Shown here in pieces: positions 19,715-27,316 of a stretch of DNA of 64,000 bases. Numbering within the stretch: position 1 is the first letter of the stretch; the number at the start of each line of letters is the position of its first letter. Where the stretch lies: positions 1,243,501 to 1,307,500 of the forward strand of contig NZ_CP035952.1 of NCBI RefSeq assembly GCF_004214895.1, in the 5' to 3' direction. The notes beneath the pieces are model-generated. The model ran no database searches. It was not told where the DNA came from and saw nothing but the letters and a program-made list of their open reading frames with translations. The translations under genes were made by a program, and so were the position numbers. Origin of the DNA: Pseudomonas tructae (GTDB lineage Bacteria; Pseudomonadota; Gammaproteobacteria; Pseudomonadales; Pseudomonadaceae).

Positions 19715-20316
19715 GGGTGCAACTCGGGATGGGCGCGGCGGTGGGCCTGGAGAATGTACTCGCGTAACCGTTCGATTTCACCGGGCAGGCTCTGGCCCAG
19801 GTTGTAGGCGGCCAGGCGTTCGCCGGTGCGCCGTTGCAGGGTACCGCGCAGGGCGATAGGGGCATCGCCGTCGGGGCTGAACCACAGGTCGAAGTGCCGG
19901 GGGGGCTCTGGCTGATCACGGACCTCCAGCAGCACACCCTTGAAGGAAATTTCCCGGACCCAAAGGCCCGTGCTCAACCCCAGTTCGTCTTCCAGGGCCA
20001 GCGGTTGTTCCAGGGTCAGGCGCCAGGGGCGGACCACGGCGCCTTCTTCATAAATGTTCGGGGCACCCAGTTGCAGGTGCAGGGCATGAAACTCGTCTTC
20101 GACCAGTTGCAGGGGGAAGGTCATCTGCTGGTTGTCGAATTGTGCCTGCAGGGTCACCTGGTCGTAGGCGATCAGGCGGGTCAGCAGGTTTTTGATTTCG
20201 CTGCCGCCATTGACCATCAGGCGCGGCGCCGGTTCAGCCGCAATGGGCTGAGGCGCGTGCTGCATGGACCGGATGAAATCCAGCTCATCCTGGGTCAGAA
20301 GGGCATCTGCTTGCAT
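19699..20316 (-). CDS. PilZ-like domain protein
   Basis: 205 residues. The C-terminal half (about 105-205) has a beta-rich PilZ-like pattern with EISFKG, a degenerate form of the c-di-GMP motif (D/N)xSxxG, and an upstream basic PWRLTLEQPL; the N-terminal half could be a YcgR-like domain. With the aspartate/asparagine replaced by glutamate and no clear RxxxR, binding of c-di-GMP is uncertain. It lies 68 bases after the LOV gene on the same strand, which makes co-transcription plausible. Confidence 0.6.
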   Translation of the reverse strand: MQADALLTQDELDFIRSMQHAPQPIAAEPAPRLMVNGGSEIKNLLTRLIAYDQVTLQAQFDNQQMTFPLQLVEDEFHALHLQLGAPNIYEEGAVVRPWRLTLEQPLALEDELGLSTGLWVREISFKGVLLEVRDQPEPPRHFDLWFSPDGDAPIALRGTLQRRTGERLAAYNLGQSLPGEIERLREYILQAHRRAHPELHPQESR

Positions 20317-20384
20317 GGGCGAACTCGAAATTACACTCGTGAATGCGTTTCTTCACCGTCATGGACATCCAAACGGCGGGTTTG

Positions 20385-20846
20385 TTAAGACCGTTGGTCG
20401 GCTTGCAGTGCGGCGATGCGTTCCTGCGCCTCGGCCAACTGGCGTTCGAGCTCGATCACTCGCTGTTCGGCTTCGACCTGGCGGCTGACGTTTTTCTGGA
20501 TGCCAATGAAGTACTTGCGCTTGTCGGCCTCATTGAACACCGGGGTAATCGACAGTTCGTTCCAGAACGCGCTGCCGTCCTTGCGGTAGTTGCGCAGGAT
20601 TTCCCGGCTTGGCAGGCCATCCTTGATCGCCTGGCGGATCAAGGCGCGGGCGCTCTGGTCGCGATCGTCGTTCTGCAGGAAGCGGCAGTCGCGGTAGAGA
20701 ATATCGTTGGCGTCATAGCCGGTCAGACGTTCAAAGGCCCGGTTCACGTAGAGCAGGATGGTGTCATCGTCGCCTTCCTGTTCGGCCACCACGATCCCGT
20801 CGTTGGAGGCATCAATCATGCGCTGCAGCAGTGTGGCATTGATCAT
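20385..20846 (-). CDS. Short LOV-domain blue-light photoreceptor (PpSB-LOV type)
   Basis: 153 residues: a single LOV/PAS domain with a short C-terminal coiled coil (about 125-150) and no effector domain, the layout of the short-LOV proteins PpSB1-LOV and PpSB2-LOV of P. putida. The flavin-adduct cysteine is C54 in YRDCRFLQ (the usual NCRFLQ with N to D), and ERLTGYDANDILY, NYRKDGSAFWN and YFIGIQKNVS match LOV FMN-binding segments. In KT2440 such proteins act with adjacent PplR regulators to turn on genes under blue light; that role here is inferred from homology and neighbourhood. Confidence 0.92.
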   Translation of the reverse strand: MINATLLQRMIDASNDGIVVAEQEGDDDTILLYVNRAFERLTGYDANDILYRDCRFLQNDDRDQSARALIRQAIKDGLPSREILRNYRKDGSAFWNELSITPVFNEADKRKYFIGIQKNVSRQVEAEQRVIELERQLAEAQERIAALQADQRS

Positions 20847-20987
20847 CTTGTTAGGTCCGCAAGGGCTGTAGATCGGGCATGCTGGCTGATTCTAGTGGAT
20901 TGGCCGTCGCTGTACAGGGCAGATTAAGGCCTTTTGCCAGTGCCTGATGCTAGTATCCTACGTTTTTACTCAGTTTCGGAAAACTCT

Positions 20988-21443
20988 ATGAAAGTCGTGA
21001 TCCTTTCCGGTTCGGTCTACGGTACCGCCGACGAAGTTGCTCGGCACGCCGCGAAATTACTCAGCGCCGCAGGTTTTGAAGCCTGGCACGCTAACCGGGC
21101 CACCCTGCAGGACATCCAGGGCTTTGCCCCGCAGGCGTTTCTCGCAGTCACCTCGACCACTGGCATGGGCGAGCTTCCGGACAACCTCATGCCGCTGTTC
21201 AGTGCCATGCGTGATCAGTTGCCCGCCGAGTGGCGCGGACTGCCTGGCGCGGTGATCGGCCTGGGCGATTCCTGCTACGGCGACACTTTCTGTGGCGGCG
21301 GTGAGCAACTGCGTGAACTGTTCGCCGAGATGGGCCTGAAAGAGGTGCAGCCGATGCTGCGCCTGGATGCCAGCGAAACCGTCACCCCGGAAACCGATGC
21401 CGAACCTTGGCTGGCCGAACTGGCCGACAAACTGCGCGGCTGA
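20988..21443 (+). CDS. Flavodoxin (MioC-like)
   Basis: 151 residues from ATG 20988; an open frame upstream is not needed for the fold. The FMN phosphate loop SGSVYGTADEVA (about 7-18), STTGMGELPDN (52-62) and GLGDSCYGDTFCGGG (85-99) give the full flavodoxin pattern. It is a small FMN electron carrier, partner unknown. Its stop codon abuts the stop of the convergent LysR gene (TGATCA), leaving no intergenic base. Confidence 0.92.
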   Translation: MKVVILSGSVYGTADEVARHAAKLLSAAGFEAWHANRATLQDIQGFAPQAFLAVTSTTGMGELPDNLMPLFSAMRDQLPAEWRGLPGAVIGLGDSCYGDTFCGGGEQLRELFAEMGLKEVQPMLRLDASETVTPETDAEPWLAELADKLRG

Positions 21444-22331
21444 TCATTGCGGCTGCGGTTGCTCGCGCAGCAGTTGCAGCCAGGCCTGGGCCGCTTGGGA
21501 GAGATAGGCGCCCCGACGCCAGATAAAGGCAATGTCCCAGCGCAAGTCCGTTGGCTCACTCAGTGCCAGGCGTACCACCCCGGGCCGCTCCAGGCCACGG
21601 GCAACCACCCGGGGCAGCAACACCACCCCTTGGCCCGCCGCCACCAACGCTGCGAGAAAGTCGGCCTGACCACTGCGCCCACCCTCTTTGGGGGTGAAGC
21701 CCAGCTGTTGGCAAGCGCTGAGGAGCCGGTCATTGAGCACGAAACTGCGTTGATAAAGCAGGAATGGCGTGTCGGCCAGTTGTGCCAGGCTGACCCGGTC
21801 TGCGGCGGCCAATGGGTGCTTGCTGGGCAGCAGGGCATCGAGGGGTTCATTGCAAAAGGGCTGGTAGGCGAAGGCCGGATCGTTTGGAGTCAGGCTGCCG
21901 CCCAGCTCCAGTTCACCACTGAGTACGGCCTGTTCGACGCTGCGACTGCCGCCTTCGAGCAGTTGAATGCTGATGTTCGGGTAGCGCCGCCGGTACTCGG
22001 CGAACAGCCGGGCAAACAGCGCGTCGCTGCCGAGCAACGGCAAGCCCAGGCGCAGTTCGCCGCGTGCCAGCTGGCTGAGGTCATCGAGCTCGCTGAGAAG
22101 CTCCTGACGCAGGCGCAGCATGGCTTCGCCGCGCTCAAGCACGACCTTGCCAGCGGCGGTCAGGTGCAACTGCGATCCCTGGCGCTCAAGCAGCGGTACG
22201 CCGAGGTCCTGTTCCAGCTGCGCAACTTGCTTGCTTACGGCGGATTGGCTGATGTGCAAGGTCTGCGCAGCCTGGGTGAAGCCGCCACGGTGCACCACTT
22301 CAAGAAAACTGCGTAGCTGTTTGAATTCCAT
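21444..22331 (-). CDS. LysR-family transcriptional regulator
   Basis: 295 residues from ATG 22331; an upstream extension exists but the LysR fold starts with MEFKQLRSFLEVV. The winged helix-turn-helix spans about 1-65 (GGFTQAAQTLHISQSAVSKQ), followed by a periplasmic-binding-like effector domain. It is divergent from lrgA with about 95 bases between them, so control of lrgAB is likely, as for CidR-type LysR regulators of holin-like operons. Confidence 0.9.
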   Translation of the reverse strand: MEFKQLRSFLEVVHRGGFTQAAQTLHISQSAVSKQVAQLEQDLGVPLLERQGSQLHLTAAGKVVLERGEAMLRLRQELLSELDDLSQLARGELRLGLPLLGSDALFARLFAEYRRRYPNISIQLLEGGSRSVEQAVLSGELELGGSLTPNDPAFAYQPFCNEPLDALLPSKHPLAAADRVSLAQLADTPFLLYQRSFVLNDRLLSACQQLGFTPKEGGRSGQADFLAALVAAGQGVVLLPRVVARGLERPGVVRLALSEPTDLRWDIAFIWRRGAYLSQAAQAWLQLLREQPQPQ

Positions 22332-22426
22332 TCGCTCAATTCCAATCTGGAATACTTTGCAGTCTAACAATTCGCTTTTGGCGTGGGGAGCGGGCTTCTA
22401 AAATGAACGCCTCAGAGGACCCCGCG

Positions 22427-22813
22427 ATGAAACCCCCTGCGTTGAAACGATTTATCCGCCTGCTCAGCGAGCTTGCAGTGTTGCTTGCTCTTTATAAGCT
22501 GGGTGGTGTGCTGGCCGCCTGGTTGGCCTGGCCGATTCCGGGCGGGGTTATTGGTCTGGCGCTGTTGTTGCTGCTGTTCGCCGGTGGCGTGCTCAAGCCG
22601 GCGATGCTGCAGCTGGGTGCCGGGGTGCTGATGGCCGAGATGCTGCTGTTTTTCATTCCGGCGCTGATGAGCCTGCTCGATTACGGCAGCCTGCTGCGCG
22701 ATGAAGGCTGGCGCATCTTGCTGGTGATCGGTGTGAGCACCTTGCTGGTGATGGTCGTGACGGCGCTGACGGTGGAGTGGATCTGCCGCTGGAGGCTGCG
22801 CCATGACGCTTGA
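22427..22813 (+). CDS. lrgA: CidA/LrgA family holin-like membrane protein
   Basis: 128 residues from ATG 22427 (GAGG 8 bases upstream; an ATG at 22403 has no ribosome site). Four hydrophobic segments and the pattern PIPGGVIGLALLLLLF then FFIPALM identify the family, whose members modulate murein hydrolase activity and may export small metabolites such as pyruvate. It overlaps the next gene by 11 bases and is part of a two-gene lrgAB operon. Confidence 0.92.
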   Translation: MKPPALKRFIRLLSELAVLLALYKLGGVLAAWLAWPIPGGVIGLALLLLLFAGGVLKPAMLQLGAGVLMAEMLLFFIPALMSLLDYGSLLRDEGWRILLVIGVSTLLVMVVTALTVEWICRWRLRHDA

Positions 22814-23489
22814 GCCGATGCCGCTGTTCTGGCTGGCCCTGACCCTGCTGGCTTACCTGGGTAGCCGCTGGTTGTACCGACTTAGCGGACGTTACCTGTT
22901 GTCGCCACTGATTCTGGTGCCGGCCGTGCTGATGGCGATCGCCGTGCCCCTGCATACCGCGTATGCAGAGTATGCCCGCAACACCCACTGGCTGATGTCG
23001 GTGCTGGGCCCGGTGACTGTGGCGTTTGCCGTGCCGATCTGGCAACAGCGCGCCTTGCTGGCTCGCCATTGGCCGGCCCTGAGCCTGGGCATGCTGGTTG
23101 GCAGTGCGGCCTCGATTGGCAGTTCCTGGGGCCTGGCGCATGTGCTGGCGTTGGACAGCACGGTCAGCTTGTCGCTGGTGCCGCGCTCGATCACCACGCC
23201 CTTTGCCATGCCCCTGGCCAGGGACCTGGGTGGGGTGCCTGAGCTGACGGCGGTGTTCGTGATGTTCACCGGCGTACTCGGAGCGATGTTGGGTGGTGTG
23301 CTGCTCAAATACCTGCCGCTGCGCACGCCCCTGGCCCGTGGCGCGCTGTTTGGCGTCGGTGCCCATGGCGCCGGTGTCAGCCGCGCCCATGAAGTGGGTA
23401 GTGAAGAGGGCTCGGTGGCCGGCCTGGTCATGGTCCTGACCGGTCTGCTCAATCTGTTTGCCGCGCCGGTGCTGACAATGCTGCTGTGA
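22803..23489 (+). CDS. lrgB: LrgB family protein
   Basis: 228 residues, six or seven hydrophobic segments, with the family-typical LVPRSITTPFAM and GVGAHGAGVSRAHEVG. LrgB/CidB proteins act with the LrgA/CidA partner encoded just upstream in the inner membrane. The start lies inside the end of lrgA, which suggests coupled translation. Confidence 0.93.
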   Translation: MTLEPMPLFWLALTLLAYLGSRWLYRLSGRYLLSPLILVPAVLMAIAVPLHTAYAEYARNTHWLMSVLGPVTVAFAVPIWQQRALLARHWPALSLGMLVGSAASIGSSWGLAHVLALDSTVSLSLVPRSITTPFAMPLARDLGGVPELTAVFVMFTGVLGAMLGGVLLKYLPLRTPLARGALFGVGAHGAGVSRAHEVGSEEGSVAGLVMVLTGLLNLFAAPVLTMLL

Positions 23490-23616
23490 TGCACTGCGCT
23501 ATTTTGCCCGCTGACTCACAGGGTCAATAAGCTGGCTGCCAATGCAACTCTCGGCCGTGGCGGGTCTGACTAGACTGTCGATCAGTAGAGCACACGTATG
23601 TGCCGAGGTGATTGCA

Positions 23617-23670
23617 ATGATCGCAGCCTTGCCCAACACGACGACCTACCACCTGACGGGACCATTGTGA
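23617..23670 (+). CDS. Candidate 17-residue leader peptide coupled to the hydrolase gene
   Basis: An ATG at 23617 with GAGGTG 5 bases upstream opens a 17-codon frame (MIAALPNTTTYHLTGPL) whose TGA stop overlaps the hydrolase ATG as TGATG. The good ribosome site and exact stop/start overlap suggest translational coupling. No homologue is known to me; expression is unproven. Confidence 0.35.
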   Translation: MIAALPNTTTYHLTGPL

Positions 23671-24575
23671 TGCCCTTGGCCGAGATTCCATTGTGCGTCT
23701 GGCGGACCCGGGGCCTGAATTTCTCGTTCCGTGGCCAGACCATCCGTTACTGGACTGCGGGGCAGGGCGAGCCGCTACTGCTCATTCATGGTTTTCCCAC
23801 CGCCAGTTGGGATTGGCATTACCTGTGGACGCCCCTGACCCAGCGTTTTCGCGTCATCGCCTGTGACATGCTCGGCTTTGGTGACTCGGCCAAACCGTTG
23901 CGCCATGACTACAGCCTGCTGGAGCAGGCCGACTTGCAACAGGCGCTGCTTACGCACTTGCAGGTCGATCAACCCGTGCATGTGCTCGGACATGACTACG
24001 GCGGCAGCGTCGCCCAGGAATTGCTCGCCCGCCACCACGAGGGACGGGCGCAGATCGCCAGTTGCGTATTCCTCAATGGCGGCCTGTTCCCTGAGCGCCA
24101 TCGACCGCTGCTGATTCAGAAACTGCTGCTCAGCCGCCTGGGCTGGCTGGTGGGTTGCTCGTTCGGGCGCGATGACCTGGTTCGCAGCGTGACGCAGATC
24201 TACGGCCCTTGTACCCATCCCAGCGAAAGCGCGCTGGACGACTACTGGAGCCTGATTGCCTCCAACCGTGGCACGCGGATCCTGCACAAGCTGATCGCCT
24301 ACCTGCCCGAGCGGGTTGCCCACCGCGAGCGTTGGGTCTCAGCACTACAGACCGACGGTGTGCCGTTGCGGTTGATCAATGGTGCGGTCGATCCGATTTC
24401 CGGCGCGCACATGGTGGAACGCTACCAGGAACTGGTGCCCAACGCCGACACCGTGATGCTCCAGGGCATCGGTCACTATCCTCACACCGAAGCACCGGTG
24501 CAGGTGCTGCGTCATTACCTGGCGTTTCGTGAGCAGCCGTTGGTGCATGTGCCGCAGAAGGTCGCCTGGTTCTGA
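23670..24575 (+). CDS. Alpha/beta hydrolase, epoxide hydrolase/haloalkane dehalogenase type
   Basis: 301 residues from ATG 23670. The oxyanion motif HGFP (40-43), nucleophile elbow GHDYGG with an aspartate nucleophile (D109) and late histidine in GIGHYPH place it with the aspartate-nucleophile hydrolases (epoxide hydrolases, dehalogenases) rather than serine esterases. Substrate unknown. The frame is open back to 23598, but the chosen ATG has a GACGGGA site and overlaps a short upstream ORF. The SDR gene follows 130 bases later. Confidence 0.85.
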   Translation: MPLAEIPLCVWRTRGLNFSFRGQTIRYWTAGQGEPLLLIHGFPTASWDWHYLWTPLTQRFRVIACDMLGFGDSAKPLRHDYSLLEQADLQQALLTHLQVDQPVHVLGHDYGGSVAQELLARHHEGRAQIASCVFLNGGLFPERHRPLLIQKLLLSRLGWLVGCSFGRDDLVRSVTQIYGPCTHPSESALDDYWSLIASNRGTRILHKLIAYLPERVAHRERWVSALQTDGVPLRLINGAVDPISGAHMVERYQELVPNADTVMLQGIGHYPHTEAPVQVLRHYLAFREQPLVHVPQKVAWF

Positions 24576-24705
24576 GTCGCCAGGTTTGCGCCATCATCGT
24601 CTGTCTTTATCGTCTGCCATTCAGCGCCTGCCTGCTTGATTGTGTACAGGCCCCTGCTGGCTGACACTCGGCCCACCCCTGTCTGGTTTTGCTGGAGAAA
24701 TGCGC

Positions 24706-25614
24706 ATGTCGATTCGCCTGGACGATAAAGTGGTGATTGTCACTGGGGCCGGTGGCGGCCTGGGTCGCGCCCATGCCCTGCTGTTTGCCCGGCATGGCGC
24801 CAACGTGCTGGTCAATGACCTGGGCGGCTCGACCCATGGTGAAGGCGCCAGCGCTTCAGCCGCCGACCGGGTGGTGGCACAGATCCGTGAAGAAGGTGGC
24901 ACGGCCGTGGCCAACCACGACTCGGTCAGCGACGGCCAGCGCATTGTCGAACAGGCCATGGACAGCTTCGGCCGGGTCGACGTGGTGATCAACAACGCCG
25001 GCATTCTGCGTGACAAGACCTTTCACAAGATGGACGACAGCGACTGGGAGCAGGTCTACCAGGTTCACCTCGAGGGTGCCTACAAGGTCACCCGCGCCGC
25101 CTGGCCCCACCTGCGCGAGCAGAACTGGGGGCGGGTGATCTTCACCGCCTCGACCTCGGGCATCTACGGCAATTTTGGTCAGGCCAACTACGGCGCGGCC
25201 AAACTCGGCCTCTACGGGCTTACCCGGACTTTGGCCATCGAGGGGCGCAAGCACGGCATCCTGGTCAACGCCATTGCCCCCACCGGCGGCACGCGCATGA
25301 CCGAAGGGCTGATACCGCCGCAGGTATTCGAGCAGCTCAAGCCGGAGTTGGTCAGCCCACTGGTGGTGTACTTGGGCAGCGGCGAGTGCCAGGACAGTGG
25401 CGGTTTGTATGAAGTGGGTGGTGGCTGGGTCGGCAAGGTCCGCTGGGAGCGTAGCCTGGGCGTCGGTTTTGATCCGCGTGAGGGTTTTTCAGCGCAAGAT
25501 GTTGCCGCCAACTGGGAGCAGATTGGCAACTTCGACAACGCCGTGCACCCGCAAGACAGCCTGCAAGCCTTGCAGCAGATGATGGCCAACCTGCAGAAGT
25601 ACCCACAGGGCTGA
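24706..25614 (+). CDS. Short-chain dehydrogenase, 3-hydroxyacyl-CoA dehydrogenase (MFE-2-like)
   Basis: 302 residues from ATG 24706 (GGAG 8 bases upstream; ATG 24700 is too close to it). Cofactor loop TGAGGGLG (13-20), NNAG, and catalytic Y162xxxK166 are present. The conserved LVNDLGGSTHGEG and C-terminal GGGWVGKVRWERS segments resemble the dehydrogenase unit of peroxisomal multifunctional enzyme type 2, so oxidation of 3-hydroxyacyl-CoA or a steroid-like substrate is likely. Confidence 0.85.
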   Translation: MSIRLDDKVVIVTGAGGGLGRAHALLFARHGANVLVNDLGGSTHGEGASASAADRVVAQIREEGGTAVANHDSVSDGQRIVEQAMDSFGRVDVVINNAGILRDKTFHKMDDSDWEQVYQVHLEGAYKVTRAAWPHLREQNWGRVIFTASTSGIYGNFGQANYGAAKLGLYGLTRTLAIEGRKHGILVNAIAPTGGTRMTEGLIPPQVFEQLKPELVSPLVVYLGSGECQDSGGLYEVGGGWVGKVRWERSLGVGFDPREGFSAQDVAANWEQIGNFDNAVHPQDSLQALQQMMANLQKYPQG

Positions 25615-25688
25615 ACCTTGCGAAGGTTGTGGCCACCGGCTGAAGTTGCCTATGCTGGACGGTCACCCAGGTTGCAGGAGCACAGTGA

Positions 25689-26042
25689 ATGTACGAATCC
25701 AGAGCGGACGCTGTCATCTCTACTCGACAGTTTGGCTACCGTCTGATGCGGCACGGCATCGCGGCCTGCCTGCTGCTGATCGGCTCGATCCTGTTCGGGG
25801 TGGTCGGCCACCTGTATTTCGAGCCGCAGGTGCCCTGGCACGACGCGGTGTTCAACGCCACCCTGCTGCTGGGAGGGGTGGGGCCGGTGATTCTCCCCGA
25901 GTCGATTGGCGGGAAGTTGTTTTTCGCAGGCTACGGCTTGTATGTCGGGCTGGTGTTTGTCGCCACTATCGGCCTGATCCTGGCCCCCATCGCCCACCGA
26001 TTGTTGCACCGTTTTCATTTTGACGACGGCGGTGACGATTGA
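25689..26042 (+). CDS. Small two- or three-helix membrane protein, function unknown
   Basis: 117 residues with CAGGAG 8 bases before the ATG. Hydrophobic helices lie at about 22-42, about 55-70 and about 78-103; between the first two is FEPQVPWHDAVFNATLLLGGVGP, which superficially resembles the pore-loop spacing of two-helix channels but lacks a selectivity motif. I do not recognise a family. Confidence 0.7.
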   Translation: MYESRADAVISTRQFGYRLMRHGIAACLLLIGSILFGVVGHLYFEPQVPWHDAVFNATLLLGGVGPVILPESIGGKLFFAGYGLYVGLVFVATIGLILAPIAHRLLHRFHFDDGGDD

Positions 26043-26056
26043 CCTGCAGGCATAAA

Positions 26057-26083
26057 AAAGGCCGCTGCAGTGCAGCGGCCAAG
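26057..26083 (-). terminator. Rho-independent terminator (minus strand), possibly bidirectional
   Basis: GGCCGCTGCA/TGCAGCGGCC is a perfect 10-base inverted repeat. Read on the minus strand the stem is followed by six Ts, so it terminates leftward transcription. On the plus strand it lies 18 bases past the small membrane protein stop but lacks a T-run. Confidence 0.7.
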
Positions 26084-26094
26084 TAAGACGCAGA

Positions 26095-26133
26095 TCAAGG
26101 AGCTTCAAAATCAACGTCGGTGAACTCGGTCAT
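26095..26133 (-). other. Short reading frame in a probable minus-strand transcript between hmgR and the terminator
   Basis: On the minus strand a 12-codon ATG frame (MTEFTDVDFEAP) ends 12 bases before a strong terminator; reading upstream the frame is open for 14 more codons before a stop. The 309 bases between the membrane protein and hmgR otherwise hold only inverted repeats. The arrangement fits a small RNA or very small protein gene, or a decayed gene end. Confidence 0.3.
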
Positions 26134-26270
26134 ACCGTTGGCTGGCGCGTTGCGATCAGGCTCAAGATGTCCGGGCTAGACACCTGGCCTGTGGGAATCG
26201 GCCGTTACTGGGTAAGTGAGTTCAGGATAAGCCGCTGATCAGTGAGGAAAAATAGCCGTTTGTGACATTT

Positions 26271-26293
26271 ACTGTTACAGGTCTAGTAACAGT
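26271..26293. promoter_or_regulatory. Palindrome downstream of hmgR
   Basis: ACTGTTAC-AGGTCTA-GTAACAGT, perfect 8-base arms around 7 bases, AT-rich and operator-like rather than terminator-like. It would lie just upstream of the putative minus-strand small transcript. Confidence 0.4.
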
Positions 26294-26305
26294 GCTGCTG
26301 GTTAG

Positions 26306-26323
26306 ATCAGGCGCTGGCCTGAT
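26306..26323 (-). terminator. Short hairpin after hmgR
   Basis: ATCAGGC-GCTG-GCCTGAT, a 7-base stem with 4-base loop, 29 bases past the hmgR stop on the minus strand. On the minus strand it is followed by CTAACC rather than a T-run, so termination is only possible. Confidence 0.35.
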
Positions 26324-26351
26324 GAAATGCCGGGACCGTCTGTCAGGCAGT

Positions 26352-27143
26352 TCAACCAGCGGGTGATTCTTCGTAACCCATGCGCCAACTGATCAACCTG
26401 GCCGCTGACAACAGTCGTTGCGCTGCCGGCCCCTGCTCGTCGGCATGGAAGATGGATGTCGGGCCAACCACGGTCAGCACCGCTGCAATCTTGCCCACCG
26501 CATTGAATACCGGTGCCGACAGAGCATCGACTCCTGGCATCAGCAAGCCATGAACATGGTGCAGGCCGCGCTGGCGGATCGTTGTGAACAATGCTTCGTA
26601 GTCGTTGAAACCTTGGCCCGAGGCTGCCAGTTCCTGCTCGCGCAGGTCGATGGTTTCGCGCTCTGGCAAGTAGGCGCCAAACACCAGGCCAGTCGAGGAG
26701 CTCAGCAAGGGCAGTACCGAACCGATCTGGGTGACTACGGTAACCGCGCGTACCGCCGGCTCGATGTTGACCACGGTCGCACCCTGGTTGCCCCACACGG
26801 CGATAAAGCAGCTTTCGTTGAGTTCATCGCGCAGCTGCGACAGCGGCAGTGCCGCTTCTTTCAATACATCCATCGCGCCCAGTGCCGCCAAACCGACACG
26901 CAACGCTTCACGCCCCAGCCCGTAATGGTTGGTGGCCGGGTTCTGCTCGGCAAAACCGCTGGCAATCAGTGCCTGCAAGTAGCGGTGCACCTTGCTGGCC
27001 GGCATGTCCACATGCTCGGCCAGGCGCGACAGCGACGTGGAGGGCGACAGCTGCGCCAGGGCCTTGAGGATGTCGGTACCGACTTCGGCCGAGCGGACCT
27101 TCTGTTTGCTGGAACTGTCGGCGGGGGAGCTGGCTTTGGCCAT
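26352..27143 (-). CDS. hmgR: IclR-family repressor HmgR of homogentisate catabolism
   Basis: 263 residues from ATG 27143. The N-terminal winged helix (about 25-80, LSRLAEHVDMPASKVHRYLQAL) and the C-terminal IclR effector-binding domain (about 95-255) are complete. It is divergent from hmgABC, and HmgR of P. putida is known to repress those genes until homogentisate binds. The 17-base palindrome between the two genes is the likely operator and may also control hmgR itself. Confidence 0.9.
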   Translation of the reverse strand: MAKASSPADSSSKQKVRSAEVGTDILKALAQLSPSTSLSRLAEHVDMPASKVHRYLQALIASGFAEQNPATNHYGLGREALRVGLAALGAMDVLKEAALPLSQLRDELNESCFIAVWGNQGATVVNIEPAVRAVTVVTQIGSVLPLLSSSTGLVFGAYLPERETIDLREQELAASGQGFNDYEALFTTIRQRGLHHVHGLLMPGVDALSAPVFNAVGKIAAVLTVVGPTSIFHADEQGPAAQRLLSAARLISWRMGYEESPAG

Positions 27144-27206
27144 GGTGCAGTTGATCCGGGGAGTGCAAGTGGGCGCCTTTATAACTTGACGCTGTTCACC
27201 AATCAA

Positions 27207-27232
27207 ATTACGTTATGCGTAATGTAATTACG
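27207..27232. promoter_or_regulatory. HmgR operator candidate, overlapping palindromes
   Basis: ATTACG-TTATG-CGTAAT is a perfect 17-base palindrome; a second palindrome CGTAAT-GTA-ATTACG shares its right arm, giving three alternating ATTACG/CGTAAT units. It lies in the divergent hmgR-hmgA promoter region, where a 17-base palindromic HmgR site is known for P. putida. Confidence 0.7.
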
Positions 27233-27316
27233 ATAAAAATAACGCAGAAGCGCTGCCCTCCCTTCAAGGCCTGCAGCCAACTGCCATCACCGGCCTGCAG
27301 TGGGCCCGGAGGCTCG

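Noticed and set aside
20911..20916. TGTACA as a PplR/LitR binding half-site near the LOV gene
   Set aside because: The reported pattern needs a second TGTAYA-type half after 12 bases; none is present on either side. The same applies to TGTACA at 24643.
27215..27316. Upstream start for hmgA
   Set aside because: The ATG at 27215 lies inside the operator palindrome and has no ribosome site; ATG 27317 has GGAGG and gives the family N-terminus.
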